Source: Pseudomonadota bacterium (GTDB lineage: Bacteria > Pseudomonadota > Gammaproteobacteria > Acidiferrobacterales > UBA6901). From it: a stretch of DNA of 36,196 bases. Below, piece after piece: positions 8,319 through 17,045 of this stretch. Each line of letters starts with the position of its first letter. The stretch's first letter is position 1. The notes below the pieces were generated by a model. That model ran no database searches. It was not told where the DNA came from and saw only the letters and a list, made by a program, of their open reading frames with translations. The position numbers were made by a program, and so were the translations under genes. The DNA is taken from NCBI GenBank assembly GCA_021778035.1, contig JAJYCY010000011.1, forward strand, positions 6,679 through 42,874, written 5' to 3'.

Positions 8319-9122
8319 TCATTCGCTGCTGTGCTGCGCCTCCGGTTTCTGGCGGACGAAACGCTTGCCGGTGCGGATCAGGACCACGGATACATTGTCC
8401 GGCCCACCCTTGGAATTGACCTCGGTGACGATCTGGCGCGCTGCTTCCTCGAGGTTCCCGGAAAAAGTCCGCAGCAGCAGCTCGATGTCCGAATCCGGCA
8501 GCACGTCGCTGAGGCCGTCGGAGCATAGCAGATACACATCACCCGGGCGCACCGCCTCCTCGGCGATGTCAGCCTGCACCTGGGGTTCGACCCCGAGCGC
8601 GCGCGTGACCAGATTCTTGTTCACCGAGGTCCTGGCCTCGTCCGCCGACAGCAGTCCGCGCCTGAGCAGCTCCTGTACCATCGAGTGATCCTCGGTGATC
8701 TGTTCAAGATGCTGCGTGCGGTAGCGGTACAGGCGCGAATCACCGACATGCGCGATGCACAGGCGGTTGTCGTGGAACAGCGCCACGACCACCGTGGTGC
8801 CCATGCCGCCGTACTCCGGACGGGAGCGGGCACTTTCGTAGATGGCCGTGTTGGCCTGACTGATGGCGTCCGCGACGATTTCCGTCTCGGAACGCTGCGG
8901 CGGTTGCGTCGTACTCTCCACCGGCGCAGGTTCCAGTGCGGCCTTGATGCTGCGGCTGATGATGTCGACGGCCATGGCGCTGGCCACTTCGCCGGCCTTG
9001 TGACCGCCCATCCCGTCGGCCAGCACAGCCAGTCCGTTCATGGCCTCGAATACCACGGCGTCTTCGTTGCGGTCCCGGACCATCCCGGGATCACTGATGC
9101 CGGCCATGGCAAGTCGGCTCAT
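8319..9122 (-). CDS. PP2C-family Ser/Thr protein phosphatase
   Basis: Metal-dependent phosphatase of the PPM/Stp1 type, 267 residues from the chosen start. The metal-binding and catalytic motifs are all present: RNED at 18-21, LADGMGG at 34-40, GMGTT at 107-111, VGDSR at 126-130, CSDGLSD at 200-206 and GGPDNVSV at 239-246. The ATG at 9122 is chosen because family members begin a few residues before the SDPGMVRxxNED motif; it has no clear Shine-Dalgarno site. The frame is open to an ATG at 9227, which would add a 35-residue Pro/Arg-rich extension. A possible 49-codon upstream ORF overlaps this start as ATGA, so coupled translation is possible. It probably dephosphorylates targets read by the FHA protein encoded next to it. 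Confidence 0.92.
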   Translation of the reverse strand: MSRLAMAGISDPGMVRDRNEDAVVFEAMNGLAVLADGMGGHKAGEVASAMAVDIISRSIKAALEPAPVESTTQPPQRSETEIVADAISQANTAIYESARSRPEYGGMGTTVVVALFHDNRLCIAHVGDSRLYRYRTQHLEQITEDHSMVQELLRRGLLSADEARTSVNKNLVTRALGVEPQVQADIAEEAVRPGDVYLLCSDGLSDVLPDSDIELLLRTFSGNLEEAARQIVTEVNSKGGPDNVSVVLIRTGKRFVRQKPEAQHSSE

Positions 9123-9268
9123 TGTGCTCGCACCGGAAACGGGCACGCGGCTGTCCGGCCGCAGTAACGGGTCGCGGCAAGGTACGGACAGGTCGGCAGG
9201 ATCCGGAAGACGCCGGCGATCAACCATGCCCGGCCCGGGGCCGGGACGTCCGGCCGGCCCGATTTCAC
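9119..9268 (-). CDS. Possible small leader ORF upstream of the PP2C gene
   Basis: A 49-codon frame starting with GTG (9268-9266) four bases after a perfect AGGAGG (plus-strand cctcct at 9273-9278). It ends in TGA overlapping the PP2C ATG as ATGA. The peptide has no recognisable domain; its middle is moderately hydrophobic. The PP2C start itself lacks a Shine-Dalgarno site, so coupling through this ORF would make sense. It may equally be chance in GC-rich DNA, or the site may serve no gene. Confidence 0.3.
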   Translation of the reverse strand: MKSGRPDVPAPGRAWLIAGVFRILPTCPYLAATRYCGRTAACPFPVRAQ

Positions 9269-9325
9269 AAACCCTCCTCTGGTCATGGTTGATGCCGTGT
9301 TCTCGCCACCGGTAACCCGCTTTGT

Positions 9326-9352
9326 ATTATAGATATATAAATATGACACAAA
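9326..9352 (-). promoter_or_regulatory. Probable promoter of the PP2C-FHA operon
   Basis: An AT-rich island in otherwise GC-rich DNA. On the minus strand it gives a perfect -10 TATAAT (plus 9326-9331) and a weak -35 TTTGTG (9347-9352) with a 15-base spacer. It lies in the 302-base gap between dapE and the PP2C gene, both minus-strand. The predicted start near 9319 leaves a leader of about 195 bases before the PP2C ATG, holding the possible small ORF and a GC-rich inverted stretch near 9232-9248. Confidence 0.5.
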
Positions 9353-9424
9353 CCCCAAGTCCGCAAGGACCTTCCGTCCCGCAGTGGCGTGGAGCGGACG
9401 GTTTGCAGGTGTTTCCGCCGGCTG

Positions 9425-10552
9425 TCAGGCGAGCAGAAGCTCGAGGGTGCGGGCATAGACCCGGGACAGCCGGTCCAGGTCGGCAACGGCGATGTGTTCG
9501 TCGATACGGTGGATGCTGTGGTTGAGCGGGCCGAATTCCGCCACCTCGGCGCCGGTCGGGGCGATGAATCGTCCGTCGGACGTACCGCCCGATGTGGACA
9601 GCGCCGGCTCCGCTCCGAGCACATCGTGTATCGCCTGGCGCAGGGCGTCCACCAGGCGTCCTCCGGGGGTGAGAAATGGTTCCCCGGACAGCCTCCAGGA
9701 AAGGTCGTAGTGCAGCCCGGACGCCCTGAGGATCTCCTCGACGCGCGCCCGCAGTTCGGCCACGGTTACCGCCGTGGAGAAGCGGAAATTGAACTGGGCC
9801 GTGAGGGTTCCGGGGGTGACGTTTTCCGCGCCGGTGCCGGCGCGGAGATTCGATATCTGGAAGCTGGTCGGGGGAAATTGCGCATTGCCGCGGTCCCATT
9901 CCGTGCGCACCAGGGCGTCGAGTGCCGCGGCGAACGCATGGATGGGGTTGGCTCCGGGGCGCGGGTAGGCGATATGCCGCTGCTCGCCGTGGACCGTAAG
10001 CTCGCCGTTGAGCGAGCCACGGCGCCCGATCTTGATGACATCCCCAAGCTGCTCCTGGCAGGATGGTTCGCCCACGACGCAGTAGTCGATATGCCGTCCG
10101 GATGCCGTGAGCCATTCCATCACCCGTACTGTTCCGTCGACCGCCGGACCTTCCTCGTCCGAGGTGATAAGCAGGCCGATGGTTCCGCGGTGCTGCGGGT
10201 GGTGGGCGAGAAACTGCTCGATGGCGGTGACGAATGCCGCCAGGGACCCCTTCATGTCGGCCGCGCCGCGGCCGTAGAGCTGCCCGTCCCGGATCTCGGG
10301 CCGGAAGGGACTGCTTGCCCACTGTCCTTCCGGTCCGGGTGGAACGACGTCAGTGTGGCCGGCGAACACGACGAGCGGCCGGCCGTTGCCGCGCTGCGCC
10401 CAGATATTGTCGACCTCGCCGAACCGCAGCCGCTCGACCGCGAAACCGAGGCGCTCAAGGCGGCTGGCGAGCAGCTGCTGGCAGCCTTCATCGTGCGGAG
10501 TGACGGAAGGACGCGCCATGAGGTCGATGGCGAGTCTGAGTGTGTCGGACAT
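9425..10552 (-). CDS. dapE: Succinyl-diaminopimelate desuccinylase
   Basis: Zinc hydrolase that converts N-succinyl-LL-DAP to LL-DAP in the succinylase branch of lysine synthesis. The 375 residues match the family. M20 metallopeptidase motifs are visible: FAGHTDVVPPG with His66 and Asp68, GRGAADMKG with Asp99, TSDEEGPA with the Glu pair at 133-134, and SGGTSDGRF in the C-terminal part. The dimerisation domain lies between. It is the last gene of a minus-strand dapC-dapD-dapE operon, 30 bases after dapD, so three steps of the pathway are encoded together. Confidence 0.97.
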   Translation of the reverse strand: MSDTLRLAIDLMARPSVTPHDEGCQQLLASRLERLGFAVERLRFGEVDNIWAQRGNGRPLVVFAGHTDVVPPGPEGQWASSPFRPEIRDGQLYGRGAADMKGSLAAFVTAIEQFLAHHPQHRGTIGLLITSDEEGPAVDGTVRVMEWLTASGRHIDYCVVGEPSCQEQLGDVIKIGRRGSLNGELTVHGEQRHIAYPRPGANPIHAFAAALDALVRTEWDRGNAQFPPTSFQISNLRAGTGAENVTPGTLTAQFNFRFSTAVTVAELRARVEEILRASGLHYDLSWRLSGEPFLTPGGRLVDALRQAIHDVLGAEPALSTSGGTSDGRFIAPTGAEVAEFGPLNHSIHRIDEHIAVADLDRLSRVYARTLELLLA

Positions 10553-10582
10553 GGGTGTGGGGACCGGGTCTGTGCCGCCTGT

Positions 10583-11404
10583 TCAGATATCGCGCAGCAG
10601 CTCGTTGATGCCGACCTTGCTGCGGGTTTTCTCGTCCACCTGCTTGACGATGACCGCACAGTACAGGCTGTATCGGCCGTCGGGTGACGGAAGGTTGCCG
10701 GATACGACGACCGAACCGGCGGGAACGCGGCCATAGGTCACCTCGCCGGTGGCACGGTTGTAGATCTTCGTGCTGCGACCGATGAACACGCCCATGGAGA
10801 TGACCGACCCTTCCTCGACCACAACGCCTTCGACGATTTCCGAGCGGGCGCCGATGAAGCAGTTGTCTTCGATGATGGTCGGCGCCGCCTGTACCGGTTC
10901 GAGCACCCCGCCGATGCCGACTCCTCCGGAGAGATGGACATTGCGCCCGATCTGCGCGCACGAGCCGACCGTGGACCAGGTGTCCACCATGGTGCCCTCA
11001 CCGACATATCCGCCGATGTTGACGTAGCTGGGCATGAGTACCACGTTGGGTGCGATATAGGCGCCGCGGCGCACGGTTGCCAGCGGCACCACGCGGAAGC
11101 CGCCATCGCGGAAATTGCGCGAATTGTAATCAGCGAACTTCGACGGCACCTTGTCGTAATAGTTGGTGTAGCCGCCTTTGATGAAGCTGTTATCCTCGAT
11201 GCGGAAATAGAGCAGCACAGCCTTCTTCAGCCACTCGTTGACGACCCAGCCGCCATCGCGCTTCTCCGCCACGCGTGCCTTGCCGGAATCGAGCAGCGCA
11301 ATCGCCTCGAGCGTGGCGTCCTTGACGTGGGTGTCCACGTTGCGCGGCGTGATCTGGGCGCGGTGCTCGAAGGACTGTTCAATAACGGTACGGATATCGT
11401 TCAT
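10583..11404 (-). CDS. dapD: Tetrahydrodipicolinate N-succinyltransferase
   Basis: Transfers succinyl from succinyl-CoA to tetrahydrodipicolinate. The 273 residues match the usual 274. The N-terminal helical part reads [20 protein letters not shown]; the left-handed beta-helix with hexapeptide repeats spans about residues 100-240 and contains [36 protein letters not shown] and [17 protein letters not shown] 11404 is chosen from the family N-terminus and a nearby AGGAA. The frame is open upstream, but that extension lies within dapC in another frame and is not real. The start overlaps the dapC stop as ATGA, implying coupled translation. Confidence 0.97.
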   Translation of the reverse strand: MNDIRTVIEQSFEHRAQITPRNVDTHVKDATLEAIALLDSGKARVAEKRDGGWVVNEWLKKAVLLYFRIEDNSFIKGGYTNYYDKVPSKFADYNSRNFRDGGFRVVPLATVRRGAYIAPNVVLMPSYVNIGGYVGEGTMVDTWSTVGSCAQIGRNVHLSGGVGIGGVLEPVQAAPTIIEDNCFIGARSEIVEGVVVEEGSVISMGVFIGRSTKIYNRATGEVTYGRVPAGSVVVSGNLPSPDGRYSLYCAVIVKQVDEKTRSKVGINELLRDI

Positions 11405-12624
11405 GGTGCGGTTCCTGTGGGGCAGCCAGATTCTACATGATGGCGTATGCGCTGCGCAGCCGTCACGCATTGTTCGATCGGCGCAACCAGCGCAATGCGC
11501 ACACGCTGGTGTCCGGGGTTGATGCCTTCGGCGGTGCGTGACAGGTAGCTGCCGGGGAGCACCAGCACGTTCTCGTGCGCGTACAGGCCGCGCGTAAAAG
11601 TTTCGTCGTCCTGCGGCGTGCGCGGCCACAGATAGAATCCTGCCTGCGGACGCTCGACGTCGAGGACCGGCCGGAGAATTTCCAGCACCGCGTCGAATTT
11701 CGCGCGGTACAGGTCGCGGTTGGCCTGTACATGCTCCTCGTCGCGCCAGGCGCAGATGCTGGCGGCCTGGGCAAGCGAGGAGACGCTGCATCCGTGGTAG
11801 GTGCGGTACTCAAGATAGCATTTCAGCACCTCACCGTCTCCGGCGACGATTCCGGAGCGCAGTCCCGGCAGGTTGGAGCGTTTCGACAGGCTCTGGAAAG
11901 CAAGACAGTGGCGGTAGTCGCGCACGCCCATGTCATGGGCAACCTGCAGGATGCCGGCGGGCGGACGCTGTTCATCGAAGTAGATCTCGGAATAGCATTC
12001 GTCCGATACGATGAGAAAGTCGTGCCGGTGCGCGAGCTCGATCAGCCGCCGGTACTGTGCCGGCGCCATCACCGCCCCGGTCGGATTGCCAGGCGAACAG
12101 ACAAACACCATGCGCGTGCGCGCCCATACCGCGTCCGGTACCGATCCAAAATCCATCCGGTAGCCGGATTCGGCGACGGTGTTGAGAAAGTACGGTTCCG
12201 CACCGGCAAGCAGCACCGCGCCCTCGTAGATCTGGTAGAAAGGATTGGGGAGGATCACCACGGCCTGTCCGCTTTCGGCCGGATCGATCACCGCCTGTAC
12301 GATCGAAAACAGTGCTTCGCGCGTTCCGCTCACCGGCAGGACATGGCGTTGCGGGTCGAGCGGCATCCGCTCCAGGCGGTAGCGGCGGTTCGCCCAGGCC
12401 GCGGCTGCCTCGCGCAGCGCCGGCAGACCGAGTGTAGTCGGATAGGAGGACAGGGTCTGCAGCTGCGCGGTGATCTCTTCCAAAACGATGCGCGGTGCTG
12501 CATGCTGTGGTTCGCCGATCGATAGCCGGATGAGTGGCTTGTCCGGTGGCGGAGACACCGGGCGCGTCAGTTCGGCGAGCCTCTGGAAGGGGTAGGGCTG
12601 AAGGCCCGAAAGTCTGGGATTCAT
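11401..12624 (-). CDS. dapC: Succinyldiaminopimelate transaminase
   Basis: Class I/II PLP aminotransferase, 407 residues, starting [16 protein letters not shown], typical of the proteobacterial DapC group. It aminates N-succinyl-2-amino-6-ketopimelate using glutamate. The PLP lysine is Lys248 in [25 protein letters not shown] and [10 protein letters not shown] mark cofactor-binding segments. Position directly upstream of dapD and dapE, with an ATGA overlap to dapD, supports DapC over a general aminotransferase. A promoter with a perfect TATAAT lies just upstream. The open frame extending to 12972 runs antisense through the neighbouring transporter gene and is disregarded. Confidence 0.94.
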   Translation of the reverse strand: MNPRLSGLQPYPFQRLAELTRPVSPPPDKPLIRLSIGEPQHAAPRIVLEEITAQLQTLSSYPTTLGLPALREAAAAWANRRYRLERMPLDPQRHVLPVSGTREALFSIVQAVIDPAESGQAVVILPNPFYQIYEGAVLLAGAEPYFLNTVAESGYRMDFGSVPDAVWARTRMVFVCSPGNPTGAVMAPAQYRRLIELAHRHDFLIVSDECYSEIYFDEQRPPAGILQVAHDMGVRDYRHCLAFQSLSKRSNLPGLRSGIVAGDGEVLKCYLEYRTYHGCSVSSLAQAASICAWRDEEHVQANRDLYRAKFDAVLEILRPVLDVERPQAGFYLWPRTPQDDETFTRGLYAHENVLVLPGSYLSRTAEGINPGHQRVRIALVAPIEQCVTAAQRIRHHVESGCPTGTAP

Positions 12625-12654
12625 CTGCGCGCTGGATTGTTTCCGGAACCTGGA

Positions 12655-12684
12655 ATTATACGGTAACGCCCTGATGGCATCCAA
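12655..12684 (-). promoter_or_regulatory. Probable promoter of dapC-dapD-dapE
   Basis: On the minus strand: -35 TTGGAT (plus 12679-12684), 18-base spacer, -10 TATAAT (plus 12655-12660). The start would fall near 12648, giving a leader of roughly 25 bases before the dapC ATG. The -35 lies inside the first codons of the divergent transporter gene. Confidence 0.55.
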
Positions 12685-13549
12685 CCACCGCGCGCACGGG
12701 ATGCTTCCCGTGCTGGCCCTGCTTGCAGGTTCCGGAATGTGGGGCCTCGTCTGGTATCCGATGCGGCTGCTCAACGCCGCCGGCCTGGATGGCATATGGC
12801 TCACGCTGATCCTGTATGCCAGTGCGCTGGTCTTCAGTCTGCCGCGTACCGCACCGGTGTTCAGGGAGTATCCGCGGGCACCTGCGGCGATCGTCGCGCT
12901 GATGCTCGCCGGCGGCTGGACCAATGTGGCGTTTCTGGTCGCCGTCCTGCACGGCGATATCCTGCGTGTCATGCTGCTGTTCTATCTCTCCCCCTTGTGG
13001 GCAACGCTGCTCGGGTGGCTCGTGCTGGGCGAACGGGTCGGTGTGCGGGCGCAGGCAGGACTCGCGCTGGCGATGGCCGGTGCACTGCTCATGCTCTGGA
13101 ATCCGCAGACCCGCGGGGTCTGGCCACATGGAGCATCCGACTGGCTGGCCATTTCGTCAGGCTTCGCTTTCGCCGTGGGCAACGTGATGGTACGGCAGAT
13201 GAAGGGCATTTCGGTGACCGCCAAGTCGGTGGCGATCTGGGTCGGTGTGCTGGGGGTGGGTGCAGCGGTGGCGGGGCTGCTGCATCTGGCTCCGCCCCAC
13301 GCGCCTGCGGGCGCATTTGCCGGCGCGGTCGCACTGGGCATATTCGGCATCCTGGTCATGACGCTGCTCGTGCAGTATGGAGTGACGCACATGCCGGTAC
13401 ACCGGTCAGCGGTAATCATGCTGTTCGAGCTGGTGGCCGGGGCGCTGTCGCAGCAGCTGCTGGCAGCCGTGCAGGTCGGGGTCCGGGAATGGGCCGGCGG
13501 CGCGCTCATCATGACCGGCGCCTATCTGGCGGCGCTCGCCTCGGGCTAG
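12674..13549 (+). CDS. EamA/DMT-superfamily transporter
   Basis: A 291-residue, strongly hydrophobic protein with about ten predicted membrane spans in two repeats of five, the EamA (drug/metabolite transporter) layout. The N-terminal repeat contains GSGMWGLVWYPMRLL; the FYLSPLWATLLGWLVLGE segment at the end of the first repeat is characteristic of the family. Members export amino acids, metabolites or drugs; the substrate here cannot be told. It is divergent from dapC, which hints at amino-acid export, but that is only context. Its stop directly abuts the stop of the convergent yggS gene, with no spacer. Confidence 0.88.
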   Translation: MASNHRAHGMLPVLALLAGSGMWGLVWYPMRLLNAAGLDGIWLTLILYASALVFSLPRTAPVFREYPRAPAAIVALMLAGGWTNVAFLVAVLHGDILRVMLLFYLSPLWATLLGWLVLGERVGVRAQAGLALAMAGALLMLWNPQTRGVWPHGASDWLAISSGFAFAVGNVMVRQMKGISVTAKSVAIWVGVLGVGAAVAGLLHLAPPHAPAGAFAGAVALGIFGILVMTLLVQYGVTHMPVHRSAVIMLFELVAGALSQQLLAAVQVGVREWAGGALIMTGAYLAALASG

Positions 13550-14278
13550 TCAGGGGGGCGCGGCGGGCTGCGTGCGGGCACCGAAGATCGCCGTGCCGAT
13601 GCGCACCATCGTGGCGCCTTCCAGGATCGCCGGGACGAAATCGGTGCTCATGCCCATCGACAGTTCGCTGAAGCCGGGAATTCCGAACCGGCTGCGGCAC
13701 TCGTCGCGCAGGGCGCGGACCGCGGCAAAGGCCGCGCGCAGCTGCGGTTCGCTGGCCGGATGCGGACCGACGGCCATAAGCCCGCGCAGGCGGATGTTCG
13801 GCAGTGCCGCGTCGAGCAGCTGTGCGATGAGTGGCAACAGCGCGCTGTCCGGGACGCCGTGACGGGCGGGTTCGTGGGCGATGTTCACTTCAATGAGGAC
13901 ATCCAGGGTTGCAGCGGAATCGGCGGCGAGCTGCGACAGACGACGGGCGAGGGGCAGGCTGTCGAGCGAGTGAAGCCAGGCAAACCTGCCCGGAATGAAC
14001 CGCGCCTTGTTGGACTGCAGATGGCCGATGAAGTGCCAGACCGCATCGAGCCCGCCCAGCCGGTCGATCTTCGCGACGGCTTCCTGCGCCGTACTTTCCC
14101 CGAAATCACGCTGTCCGGCGGCTGCCGCCGCGGCAATGAGCTCCGGCGGCTGGCGCTTGGAGACCGCGATCAGCGTGACATCGTCCGGGCTGCGTCCGGC
14201 CGAGCGGGCAGCAGAGGCGATCGCCTGGCGCACACCGGCCAGGTTGCGTGCAATGTCGGTGGCGGATGGGTAGCCCAT
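13550..14278 (-). CDS. yggS: YggS/PROSC-family PLP-binding protein
   Basis: A single-domain, alanine-racemase-barrel-fold protein of 242 residues that binds PLP and takes part in PLP homeostasis; it has no accepted catalytic activity. The PLP lysine is Lys41 in LIAVSKRQP. Other landmarks are DFGESTAQEA (usually FGENYVQE), WHFIGHLQSNKAR, GLMAVGPH (usual form GLMxIxP), and the C-terminal LSMGMSTDFVPAILEGATMVRIGTAIFG. The start MGYPS at 14278 matches the usual short N-terminus. The frame stays open far upstream across dciA and lolC, but that is antisense noise. Confidence 0.95.
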   Translation of the reverse strand: MGYPSATDIARNLAGVRQAIASAARSAGRSPDDVTLIAVSKRQPPELIAAAAAAGQRDFGESTAQEAVAKIDRLGGLDAVWHFIGHLQSNKARFIPGRFAWLHSLDSLPLARRLSQLAADSAATLDVLIEVNIAHEPARHGVPDSALLPLIAQLLDAALPNIRLRGLMAVGPHPASEPQLRAAFAAVRALRDECRSRFGIPGFSELSMGMSTDFVPAILEGATMVRIGTAIFGARTQPAAPP

Positions 14279-14353
14279 GGCGCCAGTATAAGCCGTCGGG
14301 AGGCCGCCGGCGTCTGCCGGAAACGCCTTGCGGCGGTCGTGGAAGTGCGGATA

Positions 14354-14836
14354 ATGCCACTGAAGACAATGCGGACCGGACATATGGCGGCGCAGGCGCG
14401 CAGGATCGGCAGCTACTTCCAGCACGACGTACTTGCCCAACTCGGGATGCCGGCGGATTTCCGGGAGCTGCCGCAGGTAAGCGGGGCATGGAACCGGGTG
14501 GCGGGCGAGCCGCTGTGCCGGCACGTGCGTCCTGTGCGCTACGCCCGGGGCGAACTGAGTCTCAGGGCCGATTCCGCCGTCTGGGCTGGCCGGGTCCGTT
14601 ACCGGCAGCAGACACTCATTGCCGAGCTGCAGCACAGCGCCGAATTCCACCATCTCACCGGCCTGAATGTGCGGATTGCGCCGCCGCAAATGCCGCATGC
14701 GGCGGCTGCCAGTGCTCGCCGCCTGATGCTGTCGGCCGTCAGCCGCAGCCTCCTCGAGCAGGTGGCAGAGCACGTGGACGATGCCGGACTGCGCATGGCA
14801 CTGGTCCGGCTCAGCCGCAACGGTGGCGGGCGCTGA
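14354..14836 (+). CDS. dciA: DUF721/DciA-family protein, likely helicase loader
   Basis: A 160-residue protein with the DUF721 (DciA) layout. An N-terminal basic domain contains LPQVSGAWNRVAGEPLCRHVRPVRYARGEL, where W..(V/I)(V/A)G..L..H..P is the family signature, followed by LSLRADSAVWAGRVRYRQ and LIAELQ. DciA is the ancestral loader or partner of the replicative helicase DnaB in bacteria lacking DnaC. That fits this window, where dnaB is present and no dnaC is seen. Three in-frame ATGs (14354, 14369, 14384) are possible starts; the first is used, with GGAAG nearby. It is divergent from yggS and about 150 bases upstream of lolC. Confidence 0.75.
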   Translation: MPLKTMRTGHMAAQARRIGSYFQHDVLAQLGMPADFRELPQVSGAWNRVAGEPLCRHVRPVRYARGELSLRADSAVWAGRVRYRQQTLIAELQHSAEFHHLTGLNVRIAPPQMPHAAAASARRLMLSAVSRSLLEQVAEHVDDAGLRMALVRLSRNGGGR

Positions 14837-14948
14837 CGGAACCGGGGCGGGGCGGCCCGGAGCCCCTACGCCCGTGTGCCGATCAGGCACCGCCGTGCCG
14901 AAACCGGGCGGCCCGCCGCAGGCTGGCAGACAGCGGGTCCGCTGCCGG

Positions 14949-14977
14949 TTTCCGCCAGGCGGTTGCTGTGGTTTAAT
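14949..14977 (+). promoter_or_regulatory. Possible promoter of lolC, extended -10
   Basis: -35 TTTCCG (14949-14954), 17-base spacer, extended -10 TGG-TTTAAT (14969-14977). The ATG of lolC begins 10 bases after the -10, so the transcript would be leaderless or nearly so. No Shine-Dalgarno site precedes that ATG. The -35 is poor, so confidence is limited. Confidence 0.35.
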
Positions 14978-14986
14978 TGGCGCCCA

Positions 14987-16234
14987 ATGATTCGACCGTA
15001 CGAGCTGTTTGTCGGGCTGCGGTATACCCGTGCCAAACGGCGCAACCACTTCATATCCTTCATATCCCTGTCTTCGATTCTGGGGACTGCCCTGGGCGTG
15101 ACGGCGCTCATCACGGTGCTGTCGGTGATGAACGGCTTCGACAAGGAGCTGCGCGATCGCATTCTCGGGGTGACCTCCAGCATTACGATCCATGCCGTCG
15201 GCGGCCCGATGCATGACTGGCGCAGCGTAGCCGGCGCCGTGCAGGGCATGCAGGGCGTGACCGGCATCGCACCGTACGTGGAGGGGGAGGGCATGCTGAC
15301 CCATGGGCGCGTCACGAGCGGGGTCGTGGTACGCGGAATCCTTCCGTCGGCGGAACCGCGTGTGACCAACATCGGCGGCAAGATTGTGGCCGGCAGCCTG
15401 CGGGCGCTCAAGCCCGGACGCTTCGGCATCGTTCTCGGGCGCGAGCTCGCCTGGAAGCTCGGTGTGGATATCGGTTCGCACGTCATGCTCATCGCGCCCG
15501 AGGGCGAAGTGACGCCGGCGGGACTGCTGCCGCGGCTGCGGCGTTTCACCGTGGTCGGCATCTTCGACGTCGGCATGTACGAGTATGATACGGGTCTTGC
15601 CTTCATCCAGCTCGACGATGCGGCCAGACTCTACCAGATGCCGCAAGGCATCAGCGGGCTGCGAATCAAGCTGGCCGACATCTACCGTGCCCCGGCCACT
15701 GCGCAGAGCATGGCCCGCAGGCTCGGGCCCGGTTTCAGGGTGCGCGACTGGACGGAGGAACACGCGAATTTCTTCCGTGCGCTGAAGATGGAAAAGACCG
15801 TGATGTTCGTCATCCTGCTGCTGATCGTGGCGGTGGCCGCCTTCAACATCGTCTCGACGCTGGTGATGGTGGTGACGGACAAGGAGGCGGAAATTGCCAT
15901 CCTGCGCACGCTTGGCGCGAGCCCCGCCAGCATCATGGGCATATTCATGATCCAGGGCTCGGTGATCGGGGTCGTCGGCACCCTGATCGGCGCGGTGTGC
16001 GGCGTAACGCTCGCGCTCAACGTGGTCACGATCGTTCCATTCCTCGAGCGCGTGTTCCATACCACCTTCCTCTCGAGCAGCGTGTACTACATAAGCCAGC
16101 TGCCGTCGCATCTCAAGTGGACGGATGTCGTGACCGTCTCCAGCGTGTCGCTGGCAATGGGCTTCCTGGCGACGATCTATCCCGCGTGGCGCGCGGCCCA
16201 GACGCAACCGGCGGAGGCGCTGCGCTACGAATGA
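14987..16234 (+). CDS. lolC: Lipoprotein-releasing ABC transporter permease (LolC/LolE/LolF type)
   Basis: Inner-membrane subunit of the Lol machine that extracts outer-membrane lipoproteins and passes them to LolA. The 415 residues show the LolC/E layout: a membrane span near residues 25-45 after the conserved N-terminus ([24 protein letters not shown]), a large periplasmic domain (about 48-265), and three C-terminal spans beginning with [22 protein letters not shown]. The end, [18 protein letters not shown], is a family hallmark. It overlaps lolD as ATGA. No second permease follows lolD, so this may be the single hybrid LolF-type subunit. The symbol is a convention; LolC, LolE and LolF cannot be separated here. 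Confidence 0.93.
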   Translation: MIRPYELFVGLRYTRAKRRNHFISFISLSSILGTALGVTALITVLSVMNGFDKELRDRILGVTSSITIHAVGGPMHDWRSVAGAVQGMQGVTGIAPYVEGEGMLTHGRVTSGVVVRGILPSAEPRVTNIGGKIVAGSLRALKPGRFGIVLGRELAWKLGVDIGSHVMLIAPEGEVTPAGLLPRLRRFTVVGIFDVGMYEYDTGLAFIQLDDAARLYQMPQGISGLRIKLADIYRAPATAQSMARRLGPGFRVRDWTEEHANFFRALKMEKTVMFVILLLIVAVAAFNIVSTLVMVVTDKEAEIAILRTLGASPASIMGIFMIQGSVIGVVGTLIGAVCGVTLALNVVTIVPFLERVFHTTFLSSSVYYISQLPSHLKWTDVVTVSSVSLAMGFLATIYPAWRAAQTQPAEALRYE

Positions 16235-16914
16235 CCGAACATGCGGTGCTGCGGTGTGTGGATCTTTCGCGGACATTCAGCCAGGACAGCCTGACGGTTC
16301 CGGTGCTGCGGAAGATCGATTTTGCGGTGATGCCGGGTGAACAGGTGGCGATCGTCGGATCCTCGGGGGCCGGCAAAAGCACGTTTCTGCATCTGCTCGG
16401 GGGGCTCGATACGCCCAGCACCGGAACGGTGGAGCTCGATGGCCATGACCTGGGGCGGCTCAGCGAGCGTGAACGGGGCGTGCTGCGCAACCGGGCGCTC
16501 GGATTCGTGTACCAGTTTCACCATCTGCTGCCCGAGTTCAGTGCGCTCGAGAACGTGGCCATGCCGCTGTTCATGCGCCGTGGACCGGAGGAGGAAGCGC
16601 TGCAGGCGGCCGAGGATATGCTCGGCAGGGTCGGTCTTGGGCACCGGCTCATGCACAAGCCCGGAGAGCTTTCGGGCGGCGAGCGGCAGCGCGTCGCGGT
16701 CGCACGCGCCCTGGTGACGAGGCCGCTGTGTGTTCTGGCTGATGAACCCACTGGCAACCTCGACCGCCGGACAGCGGAATCGGTCTACGGACTGATGCTC
16801 GAACTGCATCAGGCGGCACGCACGAGCTTCATCATCGCTACCCACGATGTGACGCTGGCGGCACGCATGGGGCGCATCGTGACGATTGTCGATGGCGCCC
16901 TGCAGGAGGCCTGA
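16231..16914 (+). CDS. lolD: Lipoprotein-releasing ABC transporter ATPase LolD
   Basis: Cytoplasmic ATPase that powers the Lol transporter. The 227 residues match LolD. Walker [10 protein letters not shown] is at 43-51, the Q-loop is [18 protein letters not shown] (the LolD-type [12 protein letters not shown] is diagnostic), the ABC signature is [15 protein letters not shown], and Walker [11 protein letters not shown] follows. ATG 16231 overlaps the lolC stop. After it, 131 bases lead to exbB with a possible new promoter. Confidence 0.97.
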   Translation: MTEHAVLRCVDLSRTFSQDSLTVPVLRKIDFAVMPGEQVAIVGSSGAGKSTFLHLLGGLDTPSTGTVELDGHDLGRLSERERGVLRNRALGFVYQFHHLLPEFSALENVAMPLFMRRGPEEEALQAAEDMLGRVGLGHRLMHKPGELSGGERQRVAVARALVTRPLCVLADEPTGNLDRRTAESVYGLMLELHQAARTSFIIATHDVTLAARMGRIVTIVDGALQEA

Positions 16915-16972
16915 ACGCATGGCGCTGGCGGACCGGACGGAGGCCTGGCGCCCGCGCTGGCGGACATGGCGC

Positions 16973-17001
16973 TTTCCGCCCGGGCGCGTGTCTGATAGAT
17001 T
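16973..17001 (+). promoter_or_regulatory. Possible promoter for the exbB-exbD-msbA operon
   Basis: In the lolD-exbB gap: -35 TTTCCG (16973-16978), 17-base spacer, -10 TAGATT (16996-17001) with an upstream TGA that could act as an extended -10. A small hairpin (ACACG/CGTGT) follows near 17005-17019. The match to consensus is only fair. Confidence 0.35.
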
Positions 17002-17045
17002 ACACACGTTTTCCGTGTCAACCCGATCCTTTCAGGTAAACCCGC

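Noticed and set aside
9123-9227. A longer PP2C start at ATG 9227
   Set aside because: It would add 35 Pro/Arg-rich residues outside the conserved domain and has no Shine-Dalgarno site; ATG 9122 fits family N-termini better, although it cannot be excluded.
9321-9350. The AT-rich island read as a plus-strand promoter
   Set aside because: Both flanking genes are on the minus strand and no plus-strand gene follows; the perfect TATAAT is on the minus strand.
14279-16276. Minus-strand open frame extending yggS upstream across dciA and lolC
   Set aside because: Homology to YggS begins only at 14278; the rest is antisense to well-supported genes.
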